From the NCBI GenBank assembly GCA_007134115.1, contig SLLK01000163.1, positions 1 through 15,747 of the forward strand: a DNA stretch of 15,747 nt, written 5' to 3'. Below are positions 1 through 7,244 of the stretch, piece by piece. The notes under the pieces are model-generated. The model did not search any database. It saw only the letters and a program-made list of their open reading frames with translations, and was not told the DNA's origin. The stretch is from Gammaproteobacteria bacterium (GTDB lineage: Bacteria; Pseudomonadota; Gammaproteobacteria; UBA5335; SLRW01). Each line of letters opens with the position of its first letter. Within the stretch, counting starts at the first letter, position 1. The position numbers and the translations under genes were made by a program.

Positions 1-92
1 TCGAATCCACAGGCCTGCTGAATCGGGGTGCCGCCCCCAAGATAGATCAGCCCGCCGGCAAGTGCCGTGGTGCCGCCCGTGGCGCTGGCTTT
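1..92 (-). pseudogene. Fragment of a flavin (FAD) dehydrogenase, running off the left edge, N-terminus missing
   Basis: Read on the minus strand from about 92 to 1, one frame gives KASATGGTTALAGGL followed by IYLGGGTPIQQACGF. This resembles the stretch just after the Rossmann dinucleotide-binding motif in FAD-binding dehydrogenases of the ketosteroid dehydrogenase/fumarate reductase flavoprotein superfamily. In such proteins a GxGxxG motif should lie about 25 residues earlier. Here the frame stays open upstream (beyond 360) but has no GxGxxG, no start context and no similarity, and the DNA instead reads well as a plus-strand membrane protein. I infer a gene that lost its 5' end, or a sequence join near 80–95. 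The rest of the gene would lie left of the window. It is a different protein from the complete FAD dehydrogenase at 395–2053, though of related type. Confidence 0.5.
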
Positions 93-393
93 TATTTCGC
101 TGTTGTTTGGCCTCAGCGGCGCGAGCGATGCGTTGCCCGTCCTGACGCCGTTCGCGCTGGTGTTTATCTGCACCACCGGCGCGCTGGGGGTGGTCTGGGC
201 GCTGGCACGTCTGTGGCAGCCGCAGCCAAACCTGGCCCTGGTGGACGCTGCCGGGCGTACTTGGGTTGGCGGCCTGCTGCTGTACTTTGTGCTGGCCGGT
301 GTTCTGCCGCCGGTGTTTCTTCTTTTCGTGGTATCTGAGTGGCTGGGTGCGGCCCACCAGGGGTTGATTCTGATACCGCGTGCCGGCGCCTGA
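67..393 (+). CDS. Small hypothetical membrane protein, possibly 5'-truncated
   Basis: This ORF encodes up to 108 residues with three or four hydrophobic segments (roughly residues 4–17, 26–46, 67–91). I do not recognise the family. A stop at 43–45 limits the possible starts to GTG codons at 67, 70 or 79, and none has a Shine-Dalgarno sequence. The first 25 bases overlap, on the other strand, the flavin dehydrogenase fragment, so the natural start may have been lost at that junction. The stop TGA at 391–393 lies one base from the stop of the convergent FAD dehydrogenase gene, which supports this reading frame as the real 3' end of a gene. Hydrophobic codons and lack of charge are consistent with an inner-membrane protein. 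The function is unknown and the 5' end is uncertain. Confidence 0.5.
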   Translation: MVPPVALAFISLLFGLSGASDALPVLTPFALVFICTTGALGVVWALARLWQPQPNLALVDAAGRTWVGGLLLYFVLAGVLPPVFLLFVVSEWLGAAHQGLILIPRAGA

Positions 394-394
394 A

Positions 395-2053
395 TCAGCT
401 GCCTGTAGCCCGGGATGCGGCCCGCCCTGCGGTGCGTCCGGAAAACAGACAGCCACCGAGAAAGGTGCCTTCCAGCGAGCGGTAACCGTGCATGCCGCCG
501 CCACCGAAACCGGCGGCTTCGCCGGCGGCATACAGTCCGGGCAGTGGCTCGCCATCGGCGCGCAGTACGCGTCCATCCAGATCCGTTTCCAGTCCGCCCA
601 GGGTTTTACGGGTGATCAGGTGCAGGCGCACCGCAATCAACGGGCCGGCCTTGTGATCGAGCAGGCGGTGCGGCGGTGCGGTACGCATGAGCTTGTCCCC
701 GAGGAAGTGGCGGGCGCCCCGCATTGCTGTGATCTGCATGTCCTTGGTGAAGCGGTTGGCCAGTTCGCGGTCGCGGGCCAGAATCTCCTCGCGAATCTGG
801 CCGGGATGCAGCAACTGTTCGCCGGAGAGCTTGTTCATGCGCCTGACCAGGCGATCCAGGTCGGCATCGACGAGGAAGTCCGCGCCGTGTTCCATGAACG
901 CCGCGACCGGTGCCGGCGGCCCGCCCCCCAGTCGACCCAGCACCTTGCGGATGCTCTTGCCGGTGAGGTCGGGGTTCTGTTCGGAGCCCGACAGCGCAAA
1001 CTCCTTTTCGATGATTTTCCGGGTGAGGATGAACCAGGTGTAGTCGTAACCCGTTTGCATGATGTGTTCGAGCGTGCCGAGGGTATCGAAGCCGGGGTAC
1101 AGCGGCACCGGCAGGCGGCGGCCGCGAGCGTCCAGCCACAAGGATGAGGGTCCCGGCAGGATACGGATACCGTGGCGTGTCCAGATGGGGCTCCAGTTCT
1201 GTACCCCCTCGGTGTAGTGCCACATGCGATCACGGTTGATCAGGTGGCCACCGGCCTGTTCGGCAATGCCGAGCATGCGGCCGTCGACGTGGTTGGGTAC
1301 GCCGTGGAGCATGTTGCGCGGCGCCTTGCCCAGCCGCGATGGCCAGTTTTGTCTGACCAGCTCGGGGTTACCGCCAATGCCGCCGGAGGTGACCAGCACC
1401 GCCGGTGCGGAAAATTCGAAATCACCGGTGACCGTGCGGCAGCTGGGTACGCCGCGTTCTACCTCGCTGGGCTCCAGTACATCGCCGCGAACGCCGGTGA
1501 CACGACCATCCGTGGTGACCAGTTCGTTGACACGGTGCCTGAAGGCGAACGCCAGCAGGCCAGCTGCCTCGGCCGCGCGCGCCCGCCTGATGAACGGCTC
1601 CAGCAGACCCGGGCCGGTGCCCCAGCTGATGTGGAAGCGGGGCACCGAGTTGCCCGGGCCGGTCGCGTTGTAGCCGCCGCGTTCGGCCCAGCCGACGATG
1701 GGGAACAGCTTCAGACCCTGGGCGCGTAACCAGGCCCGCTTCTCGCCGGCGGCGAAATCGACATAGGCTTCCGCCCAGCGGCGCGGCCAGTGATCTTCCT
1801 TGCGGTCAAAGCCGGCGGTGCCCAGCCAGTCCTGCCAGGCCAGTGCGTGTGAATCGCGTATACCCATGCGTCGTTGTTCGGGCGAATCGACAAAGAACAA
1901 TCCGCCAAAGGACCAGAAGGCCTGGCCGCCCAGGCTCCGGGCGGGCTCCTGGTCAAGCACCAGCACGCGACGACCGGCATCGGTGAGTTCTGTGGCGGCG
2001 ACGAGTCCGGCGAGGCCGGCGCCCACGACAATGGCGTCTGCGTCATCGCGCAT
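395..2053 (-). CDS. FAD-binding dehydrogenase (ketosteroid dehydrogenase/flavoprotein type)
   Basis: The 552-residue product matches the family of large FAD-binding dehydrogenases of about 550 residues annotated as putative FAD-binding dehydrogenase (fumarate reductase/ketosteroid-dehydrogenase superfamily). The Rossmann motif VGAGLAG lies at residues 10–16, with an acidic residue (D34) at the end of the second strand where the FAD ribose binds. The C-terminal flavin-binding segment GLYAAGEAAGFGGGG, then MHGYRSLEGTFLGGC, spans residues 506–535 and is characteristic. There is no signal peptide or heme motif, so it is probably cytoplasmic. The substrate is unknown; relatives act on steroids or dicarboxylates, but this subgroup is uncharacterised. 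The ATG start has a GGGAGA ribosome-binding site about 7 bases upstream. The gene is divergent from the aldehyde dehydrogenase and may share its control region. Family assignment is sure, substrate is not. Confidence 0.9.
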   Translation of the reverse strand: MRDDADAIVVGAGLAGLVAATELTDAGRRVLVLDQEPARSLGGQAFWSFGGLFFVDSPEQRRMGIRDSHALAWQDWLGTAGFDRKEDHWPRRWAEAYVDFAAGEKRAWLRAQGLKLFPIVGWAERGGYNATGPGNSVPRFHISWGTGPGLLEPFIRRARAAEAAGLLAFAFRHRVNELVTTDGRVTGVRGDVLEPSEVERGVPSCRTVTGDFEFSAPAVLVTSGGIGGNPELVRQNWPSRLGKAPRNMLHGVPNHVDGRMLGIAEQAGGHLINRDRMWHYTEGVQNWSPIWTRHGIRILPGPSSLWLDARGRRLPVPLYPGFDTLGTLEHIMQTGYDYTWFILTRKIIEKEFALSGSEQNPDLTGKSIRKVLGRLGGGPPAPVAAFMEHGADFLVDADLDRLVRRMNKLSGEQLLHPGQIREEILARDRELANRFTKDMQITAMRGARHFLGDKLMRTAPPHRLLDHKAGPLIAVRLHLITRKTLGGLETDLDGRVLRADGEPLPGLYAAGEAAGFGGGGMHGYRSLEGTFLGGCLFSGRTAGRAASRATGS

Positions 2054-2087
2054 GGCAATTTCTCCCGTGGTCAGCGACTCTCTGCAA

Positions 2088-2116
2088 ATAATACATCAGA
2101 CGGTGAGTGTTGCCGA
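2088..2116 (-). promoter_or_regulatory. Candidate sigma-70 promoter for the FAD dehydrogenase
   Basis: On the minus strand TCGGCA (2116–2111, 4 of 6 matches to the -35 consensus) is followed after 17 bases by TATTAT (2093–2088, 5 of 6 to the -10 consensus), placed 35 bases upstream of the ATG. It lies in the 154-base divergent region shared with the aldehyde dehydrogenase gene. For the aldehyde dehydrogenase only an isolated weak -10-like TACACT (2144–2149) is visible. Confidence 0.35.
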
Positions 2117-2207
2117 CGGGATGCATCGCCCCGGCTGTGGCAGTACACTGTGGGCATCATTTACAGGCCTCACCGGCAATCACCAGTGGTGAACAGGAGA
2201 ACAGATC

Positions 2208-3638
2208 ATGAGCAATGCGCGGAAATTTTATATTGATGGCCAATGGGTGGAGCCGTCCGGGACGCGCACCATGGATGTGGTCAATCCGGCGACCGAAGAG
2301 GTGATCGATACCATCGCGCTGGGCGACGAGAAGGATGTGGATCGCGCCGTGACTGCTGCGCGCAAGGCCTTCGAGACCTGGGGCCAGACCACCAGGGAAG
2401 AACGCATGGCGGTCATGGAAAAGATTATTGAGGTTTACAAGTCGCGTATGGATGACATTGCGCGCGCCGTGTCGCAGGAGATGGGTGCGCCCATGATGCT
2501 GGCCAGCAAGGCGCAGGCGCCGGCGGGACTGGGGCATCTGATGTATGCGCTTAACGCACTTAAAGAGCTCGCCTGGGAAGAAGACGCGGGCAATGCGCGC
2601 GTTGTTCGCGAGCCTATAGGCGTATGCGGCCTGATCACGCCGTGGAACTGGCCGTTGAACCAGATAGCGGCCAAGGTGGCGCCGGCGCTGGCCGCCGGCT
2701 GTACGGTGGTGCTCAAGCCTTCCGAAGTGGCGCCCCTGAATGCGCTGGTGTTTGCTGAAGTGCTTCACGAAGCAGGCGTGCCGGCCGGGGTATTCAACCT
2801 GGTCAACGGCGACGGTCCTGGCGTGGGCACCGCGATGTCGGCGCATCCCGATATCGACATGATGTCCTTCACCGGCTCTACCCGAGCCGGTGTGGCAGTG
2901 GCGCAGAATGCCGCGCCCACCGTCAAGCGTGTGGCCCAGGAGCTGGGCGGCAAGTCGCCCAACATCCTGCTGGATGACGTGGACTTCGAGAAAGTGGTGG
3001 CGCGCGACACCATCGGTATGTGCATGAATACCGGCCAGTCCTGTAACGCGCCGACGCGCATGCTGGTGCCGATGGACCGTATGCAGGACTGTGCGGCCAT
3101 CGCCGCGAAGGCTGCGGACAGTATCAAGATCGGCGATCCGGCGGATGAAAATGTACAGATGGGGCCACTGGCCTCGGCAGCCCAGTTCGAGAAGGTGCAG
3201 GGATTGATCCAGCAGGGCATTGATGAGGGGGCGAAGCTCGAGACCGGCGGCACGGGTCGTCCTGAGGGGTTTGACAAGGGCTACTACGTCAAGCCGACCA
3301 TTTTCTCCAATGTGACCAATGACATGACCATCGCCCGCGAGGAAATTTTCGGGCCGGTCCTGGTCCTGATTGGTTACAAGGATGATGAAGAGGCGGTGCG
3401 TATCGCCAACGACACCGAATACGGTCTGTCAGCCTATGTCTCCTCCGGTGACCCCGAGCGGGCCCGCCAGGTGGCGCGACGCTTGCGCGCCGGCCAGATC
3501 CATATCAATGGCGCACCGGTGGACCCGGGCGCGCCCTTTGGTGGTTACAAGCAGTCGGGTAATGGTCGCGAGTTCAGTCGCTGGGGCCTGGAGGAATTTC
3601 TCGAGGTCAAGGCGCTGCTTGGCCACAACGCCGCCTGA
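2208..3638 (+). CDS. Aldehyde dehydrogenase family protein (NAD(P)+-dependent, CddD-like)
   Basis: The 476-residue product is a full-length aldehyde dehydrogenase, oxidising an aldehyde to the acid with NAD(P)+. Visible hallmarks are TPWNWP with the oxyanion asparagine N147, the cofactor lysine in LKPSE (K170), FTGSTRAG, the general base in ELGGKSPN (E245), the catalytic cysteine in NTGQSCNAP (C279), EEIFGPV (E379) and the C-terminal PFGGYKQSGNGRE. The overall pattern, especially SCNAPTRMLVP and the ending, recalls the group that includes CddD, a 6-oxohexanoate-type/oxolauric acid dehydrogenase of cyclododecanone degradation; that subgroup assignment is inference. AGGAGA lies 7 bases before the ATG. 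The gene is followed by an intrinsic terminator and is divergent from a flavin dehydrogenase, suggesting a small catabolic unit. It is probably cytoplasmic, and the substrate is unknown. Confidence 0.93.
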   Translation: MSNARKFYIDGQWVEPSGTRTMDVVNPATEEVIDTIALGDEKDVDRAVTAARKAFETWGQTTREERMAVMEKIIEVYKSRMDDIARAVSQEMGAPMMLASKAQAPAGLGHLMYALNALKELAWEEDAGNARVVREPIGVCGLITPWNWPLNQIAAKVAPALAAGCTVVLKPSEVAPLNALVFAEVLHEAGVPAGVFNLVNGDGPGVGTAMSAHPDIDMMSFTGSTRAGVAVAQNAAPTVKRVAQELGGKSPNILLDDVDFEKVVARDTIGMCMNTGQSCNAPTRMLVPMDRMQDCAAIAAKAADSIKIGDPADENVQMGPLASAAQFEKVQGLIQQGIDEGAKLETGGTGRPEGFDKGYYVKPTIFSNVTNDMTIAREEIFGPVLVLIGYKDDEEAVRIANDTEYGLSAYVSSGDPERARQVARRLRAGQIHINGAPVDPGAPFGGYKQSGNGREFSRWGLEEFLEVKALLGHNAA

Positions 3639-3663
3639 CTTCACCAGGCGTTGGCTGTCCCGA

Positions 3664-3690
3664 AGCCCCGGCCTATGGCCGGGGCTTTTT
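3664..3690 (+). terminator. Intrinsic terminator of the aldehyde dehydrogenase gene
   Basis: A 10-base-pair GC-rich stem, AGCCCCGGCC (3664–3673) with GGCCGGGGCT (3677–3686), closes a TAT loop and runs into TTTTT (3686–3690). The T-tract is only on the plus-strand side. On the minus strand the same hairpin holds the last codons and stop of the PGPGW-like gene and is followed by no T-run, so it is not a good terminator in that direction. Confidence 0.9.
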
Positions 3691-4122
3691 GGTGAGGGAG
3701 CTCGTTTCGTCGGTATCGATCCGCATGGGTGGTTGTGCCGCGCGTCGGCGCAACCAGTTAATGGCGGCCAGTACCGGTGGCCGGCTGGCCAGCCAGCGTT
3801 CGAGGCGGAATTTGCCGGGAAAGTTGAGGAAGGTGAGACCGATCAGGATGGTCAACAGGCCCTGTCCGGGCAGGACCAGCATGGCCAGGCCCAACATGAT
3901 CAGCAGCACGCCGATGATGCCCTTGATCAGTTCAAAGATCGCCCGTAACCACCAGGGTTTGTCGGCCAGCAGGCGTTTGCGTCGTCGGTGTCTGCCAAAA
4001 TAGTCTGGCGGCAGACGCACGATCAGCCAGGGTACGGTGATCAGGGTGAGCACGAAGGTGACCGCCGAGAACGCCGTTAACCACCACAATATCGCCTGGT
4101 TTGCGCCGAGCCATTCGAGCAT
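3673..4122 (-). CDS. PGPGW-family small membrane protein
   Basis: The 149-residue protein has three predicted membrane segments (about residues 11–36, 60–82 and 84–98) and basic loops (RHRRRKR at 44–50). The turn VLPGQGLL (residues 83–90) followed by TILIGL resembles the PGPGW motif of a conserved putative transmembrane family whose function is unknown; here the second P of PGP is Q. The start ATG is 5 bases after the corB stop, with a weak GAAGG about 10 bases upstream, so it is likely translated from the same message as corB. Its last four codons and stop lie inside the stem of the terminator of the convergent aldehyde dehydrogenase gene. It is an inner-membrane protein; I assign no activity. 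Confidence 0.8.
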   Translation of the reverse strand: MLEWLGANQAILWWLTAFSAVTFVLTLITVPWLIVRLPPDYFGRHRRRKRLLADKPWWLRAIFELIKGIIGVLLIMLGLAMLVLPGQGLLTILIGLTFLNFPGKFRLERWLASRPPVLAAINWLRRRAAQPPMRIDTDETSSLTKKPRP

Positions 4123-4127
4123 GGCGG

Positions 4128-5411
4128 TCAGCCTTCATGCCGTTTACGGTGCACCACAAGTCGGGGTGAGATACGCACCGTCTTGATCGCGTTGCCCTGC
4201 GTCTGCACGATTTCAATAGGGTAGTCGTTGAGTTTGACGCTGGTGCCGTTCTCCGGGATGGTTTCCAGATACTCGGTGATCAGCCCGTTCAGCGTGCGCG
4301 GACCATCCTCGGGGAGATGCCAGCCCATCTTGCGGTTGAGGTTGCGGATGTTGGCGCTGGCAGTCACCAGCCAGGTGCCGTCGTCCTGCGCGAATACGCC
4401 CTTGACCAGCGCCGCCGGGTCGGAGGTGAACTCGCCTACGATCTCCTCGAGAATATCCTCCAGCGTGACCAGTCCCTGGATATCGCCGTATTCATCGACG
4501 ACCAGGCCGATGCGGCGCTGTTCGCGCTGGAAGTTCAGTAACTGGGTGTTCAGCGGGGTGCCTTCAGGGATGTAGTAGCACTCGCGCGTGGCGTCCAGCA
4601 GGCTGTCGCGGTCGAGTTCGTTTCGCGCAAGCTTGTTAAGCACACGCCGCAGATGCACCACGCCGATGGTCTGGTCGATGCTGTCCCTGAATACCGGCAT
4701 TCGTGTGTGCTGGCTGTTGACCAGTTCATCCAGGATCTCGTCCCAGTCTTCTTCTATGTCGATGCCCACGATTTCATTGCGGGGCACCATGATGTCCTCC
4801 ACGGTGACCTTCTGCAGGTCGAGGATGCTGAGCAGCATTTTCTGGTGGCGCTGGGGAATCATGGCGCCGGCTTCGATGACCACGGTGCGCAGCTCCTCGC
4901 TGCTCAGCGAGTGCAGCGAAGCGCGATCCTGCGCCAGTCCGAACAGTCGCAGAATACCGTTGGCGACCAGGTTCACTGCCCACACCAGCGGGTAAAGAAT
5001 CCGCAGCAACGGCCAGTAGACGAAAGCGGCCGGGAACGCCATGCGTTCGGGACGCAGGGCGGCGAAAGTCTTGGGTAACACCTCGGAGAACAGCAGGATC
5101 ACCAGTGTGAGTAGCCCGGCGGCGGCGGCCAGGGCGCTCTCGCCGAACAGGCGCAGGGTGATCACCGTGGTGAGCATGGATGCGGCCACGTTGACGAAGT
5201 TGTTGCCCAGCAGAATCAGGCCGATCAGACGGTCCGGGCGTTTCAGCAGATGCTCGGCGAGCCGCGCGCCGCGATGGCCGGCCTTGGCGAGGTGGCGCAG
5301 CCGGTAGCGGTTGAGGGTCATGAGGCCTGTCTCGGAGCCCGAGAACAGGCCTGACAGCACCAGCAGCACACCGAGCATGATCGCCAGGAATGTGATCGGT
5401 ACTTCGTACAC
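4128..5411 (-). CDS. corB: CorB/YfjD-type CNNM transporter family protein (DUF21, two CBS, CorC/HlyC domains)
   Basis: The 427-residue protein has the full CNNM/CorC layout: a DUF21 membrane domain (about 1–155, with SGLFSGSETGL at 20–30 and LLGNNFVN at 67–74), a CBS pair (about 205–325, with DIMVPR at 206–211 and VVDEYGD then GLVTLEDILEEIVGE at 304–327) and a C-terminal CorC/HlyC domain (about 340–418). Family members act in magnesium or cobalt homeostasis, and the CBS pair binds Mg-ATP in studied relatives. It acts in the inner membrane. Length and the position next to ypjD and ffh match E. coli YfjD/Salmonella CorB. The start is GTG, chosen because a perfect GGAGGT lies 9 bases upstream and the homologous N-terminus begins there. 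It is the middle gene of a minus-strand run, 53 bases after ypjD. Confidence 0.93.
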   Translation of the reverse strand: MYEVPITFLAIMLGVLLVLSGLFSGSETGLMTLNRYRLRHLAKAGHRGARLAEHLLKRPDRLIGLILLGNNFVNVAASMLTTVITLRLFGESALAAAAGLLTLVILLFSEVLPKTFAALRPERMAFPAAFVYWPLLRILYPLVWAVNLVANGILRLFGLAQDRASLHSLSSEELRTVVIEAGAMIPQRHQKMLLSILDLQKVTVEDIMVPRNEIVGIDIEEDWDEILDELVNSQHTRMPVFRDSIDQTIGVVHLRRVLNKLARNELDRDSLLDATRECYYIPEGTPLNTQLLNFQREQRRIGLVVDEYGDIQGLVTLEDILEEIVGEFTSDPAALVKGVFAQDDGTWLVTASANIRNLNRKMGWHLPEDGPRTLNGLITEYLETIPENGTSVKLNDYPIEIVQTQGNAIKTVRISPRLVVHRKRHEG

Positions 5412-5420
5412 GCGGGGGTT

Positions 5421-5426
5421 ACCTCC
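5421..5426 (-). promoter_or_regulatory. Strong ribosome-binding site fixing the GTG start of corB
   Basis: On the minus strand GGAGGT (5426–5421) sits 9 bases before the GTG at 5411–5409. No ATG in frame fits the expected N-terminus, so this site decides the start. Confidence 0.8.
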
Positions 5427-5464
5427 GGGTCGGGCCTCGGGATGCGGTCACTACGAACGAGGGC

Positions 5465-6283
5465 CTAGCCCCAGGTGCGTTGCAGCAGGACTTCAAGTAC
5501 CAGCTTGCTGCCGAAATAGGCCAGGATCAGAAACGCGCCGCCGCCCAGTGTCCAGCGCACCGCAGTTCGCCCTCGCCAGCCATGTCGCCAGTGACCCCAC
5601 AACAGCACGGCGAAAGTCAGCCATGCGGCAGTGGACAGCACGCTCTTGTGCACCAGGTGCTGGGCGAACAGGTTATCAACGAACAGCAATCCGCTGACCA
5701 GCGCCAGGCTGAGCAGGAAAAACCCGCCGGCGATCAGCTGGAACAGCAGAGACTCCATGCTTTGCAGCGGGGGCAGGGCGCGAATCAGCCCGCCCGGGCG
5801 GCGTCGGCGCAGGGCGTTATCCTGCCACCTCAGCAGGACTGCCTGCGCCATGGCCAGCATGATCAGGCTGTAGGCGACGGTGGATAGCAGAATATGAATG
5901 GTCAGGTGCCAGTCGCCGCTGGCTACGCCGGTGCGTGTCGCCGGTGCCAGGGGTTGCAGCAGGGTCAGCATCGCTACGACCGGCAGCACCAGGATGCCCA
6001 GATTCTCCAGCGGCCGGCGCAGGCTGCTGAGCAGCAACACCAGGGCGACGATCCAGCCGATCATGGATGCTGCTTCGAAGATGCCCAGTTGCAGACCGCC
6101 GGCCAGGAACACCGTGGTGCCCAGCAGCACTGCGTGTGCGATCAGCGCCAGGGTCAGCAGTGCCAGTGCAGGCCAGCGCGGCGGCATGGTGCCGGTCGCG
6201 CCGGCCACCAGGCGGCGGGCCAGCACGATAGCGCTGGCCATGTAGGCGGTGAGGGCGATGAGGGCGCCCGCATAGGTGATCAT
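5465..6283 (-). CDS. ypjD: YpjD-family inner-membrane protein (CcsA/cytochrome c assembly-like)
   Basis: The 272-residue, multi-spanning membrane protein belongs to the cytochrome c assembly (CcsA/HemX-like) superfamily, subgroup YpjD. It has about eight hydrophobic segments. The C-terminal signature HKSVLSTAAW (from residue 212), LLWGHWRHGWRGR (about 227–239) and LAYFGSK (about 254–260) closely parallels E. coli YpjD. Histidines at about 50, 130 and 212 lie in or beside membrane segments, where relatives bind heme, but the role of YpjD itself is not established. The frame is open further upstream to 6358. I place the start at the ATG of MITYAGAL because family members begin just before the first membrane segment, and the extra 25 residues look non-coding. 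Gene order ypjD–corB beside ffh is conserved in gammaproteobacteria, although here a hydrolase gene lies between ypjD and ffh. Confidence 0.88.
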   Translation of the reverse strand: MITYAGALIALTAYMASAIVLARRLVAGATGTMPPRWPALALLTLALIAHAVLLGTTVFLAGGLQLGIFEAASMIGWIVALVLLLSSLRRPLENLGILVLPVVAMLTLLQPLAPATRTGVASGDWHLTIHILLSTVAYSLIMLAMAQAVLLRWQDNALRRRRPGGLIRALPPLQSMESLLFQLIAGGFFLLSLALVSGLLFVDNLFAQHLVHKSVLSTAAWLTFAVLLWGHWRHGWRGRTAVRWTLGGGAFLILAYFGSKLVLEVLLQRTWG

Positions 6284-6403
6284 TAACGGGTTCCGTGTTC
6301 CTGCGGTAGCGTCGATGATGGCACAACTCCAGCAACCATTGAACCCGTTTGTCCCCACCCGTACAAGCCGTCGACAAAAAGAGAGCCTGCGGGGTGGTGC
6401 AAA

Positions 6404-6436
6404 ATGGTGCGTGACGCGCTAGATTGGAGAGCATGA
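6404..6436 (+). promoter_or_regulatory. Possible decapeptide upstream ORF overlapping the metallo-hydrolase start
   Basis: ATG at 6404 opens a 10-codon frame encoding MVRDALDWRA. Its TGA (6434–6436) overlaps the ATG of the metallo-hydrolase gene as ATGA. GGGGTGGTG (6391–6399) lies 4 bases before this ATG and could bind the ribosome. The downstream ATG has only a GGAGA that is 2 bases away, which is too close for ideal initiation, so termination–reinitiation is plausible. It could equally be chance. Confidence 0.3.
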
Positions 6437-7200
6437 AAGTACAGATACTGGGTTGCAGCGGCGGTATCGCCTCCGGTCGACGGACCACCTCGTTGCTGGT
6501 GAACGATCATATTCTGATCGATGGCGGCACCGGCCTGGGTGATTTGGCACAGGCCCAGATAAGCGATATCCGCCATCTGTTTCTGAGTCACTCGCACCTG
6601 GACCATATTGCCGGCCTGCCGTTTTTGCTGGATCCGCTGCTGCGTGATCCGGGCGCTACGGGTGTGACCCTGTATGCGCAGCCCGAGACCCTCGACGCAC
6701 TGCAGCGGCATGTATTCAATGGTGTGTTGTGGCCGGATCTTGCCGCCTTGCCCGATGGGGGGGCGCCGGTTTTGCGCTACCACGCCATGCAGCCGGGCCA
6801 ATGCTGCACGGTGGAGGGTGTGGATATCCGCATGATCGGTGTGAACCATACCGTCCCCACTGCGGGATTCCACCTGCAGGCGGGTTCGGCGTCGGTGGGT
6901 TTCAGTGGGGATACCACCACCAACACTGCCCTGTGGCAGGCCCTGAATGAAGCCGAGTCGCTGGACCTGCTGGTGGTGGAAGCGGCCTTTCCGGATGAAG
7001 AGGAAGCGCTCAGCCGGGCTTCCAAACACTACTGCCCCGGCTCGCTGGCGTCCGATATCAAGCAGTTGCGGCATCGGCCGCTGACGGTGCTCAGCCACGC
7101 CAAGCCCGGTTTTGAGGATGTTATTCTGCAGCAATGCCGGGCCGCCATGCCGGATCGCGACGTGCGCGCCCTGTCGGCCGGTGACTGTTTCACGTTATAG
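6433..7200 (+). CDS. Metallo-beta-lactamase-fold hydrolase (cyclic-nucleotide phosphodiesterase-like)
   Basis: The 255-residue protein has the metallo-beta-lactamase fold with a complete set of metal ligands: HSHLDH (H53, H55, D57, H58), NHTVPTAGF (H139), FSGDTT (D160) and LSHAKPG (H222). The HxHLDH motif and the N-terminal VQILGCSGGI with RTTSLLV resemble proteins annotated as class II 3',5'-cyclic-nucleotide phosphodiesterases; a ribonuclease-Z-like or other phosphodiesterase role is also possible. There is no signal peptide, so it is cytoplasmic. ATG 6433 is chosen over an upstream in-frame TTG (6424) because the fold begins at once, although its GGAGA is only 2 bases away. It is divergent from ypjD by 149 bases, where I see no convincing promoter, and lies 65 bases before ffh on the same strand, so the two may be cotranscribed. 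Confidence 0.85.
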   Translation: MKVQILGCSGGIASGRRTTSLLVNDHILIDGGTGLGDLAQAQISDIRHLFLSHSHLDHIAGLPFLLDPLLRDPGATGVTLYAQPETLDALQRHVFNGVLWPDLAALPDGGAPVLRYHAMQPGQCCTVEGVDIRMIGVNHTVPTAGFHLQAGSASVGFSGDTTTNTALWQALNEAESLDLLVVEAAFPDEEEALSRASKHYCPGSLASDIKQLRHRPLTVLSHAKPGFEDVILQQCRAAMPDRDVRALSAGDCFTL

Positions 7201-7244
7201 TCTGTGACCTGCCGGCCCGGCGACTGCCGGGTCGTTCACGCATC

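Noticed and set aside
380..1147. A 255-codon plus-strand frame opposite the FAD dehydrogenase
   Set aside because: It mirrors the codon pattern of the real gene, has biased composition and no motif; the minus-strand protein is unmistakable.
7213..7232. GC hairpin CCCGGC/GCCGGG after the metallo-hydrolase gene
   Set aside because: No T-tract follows and the stem is short, so it is not a convincing terminator.
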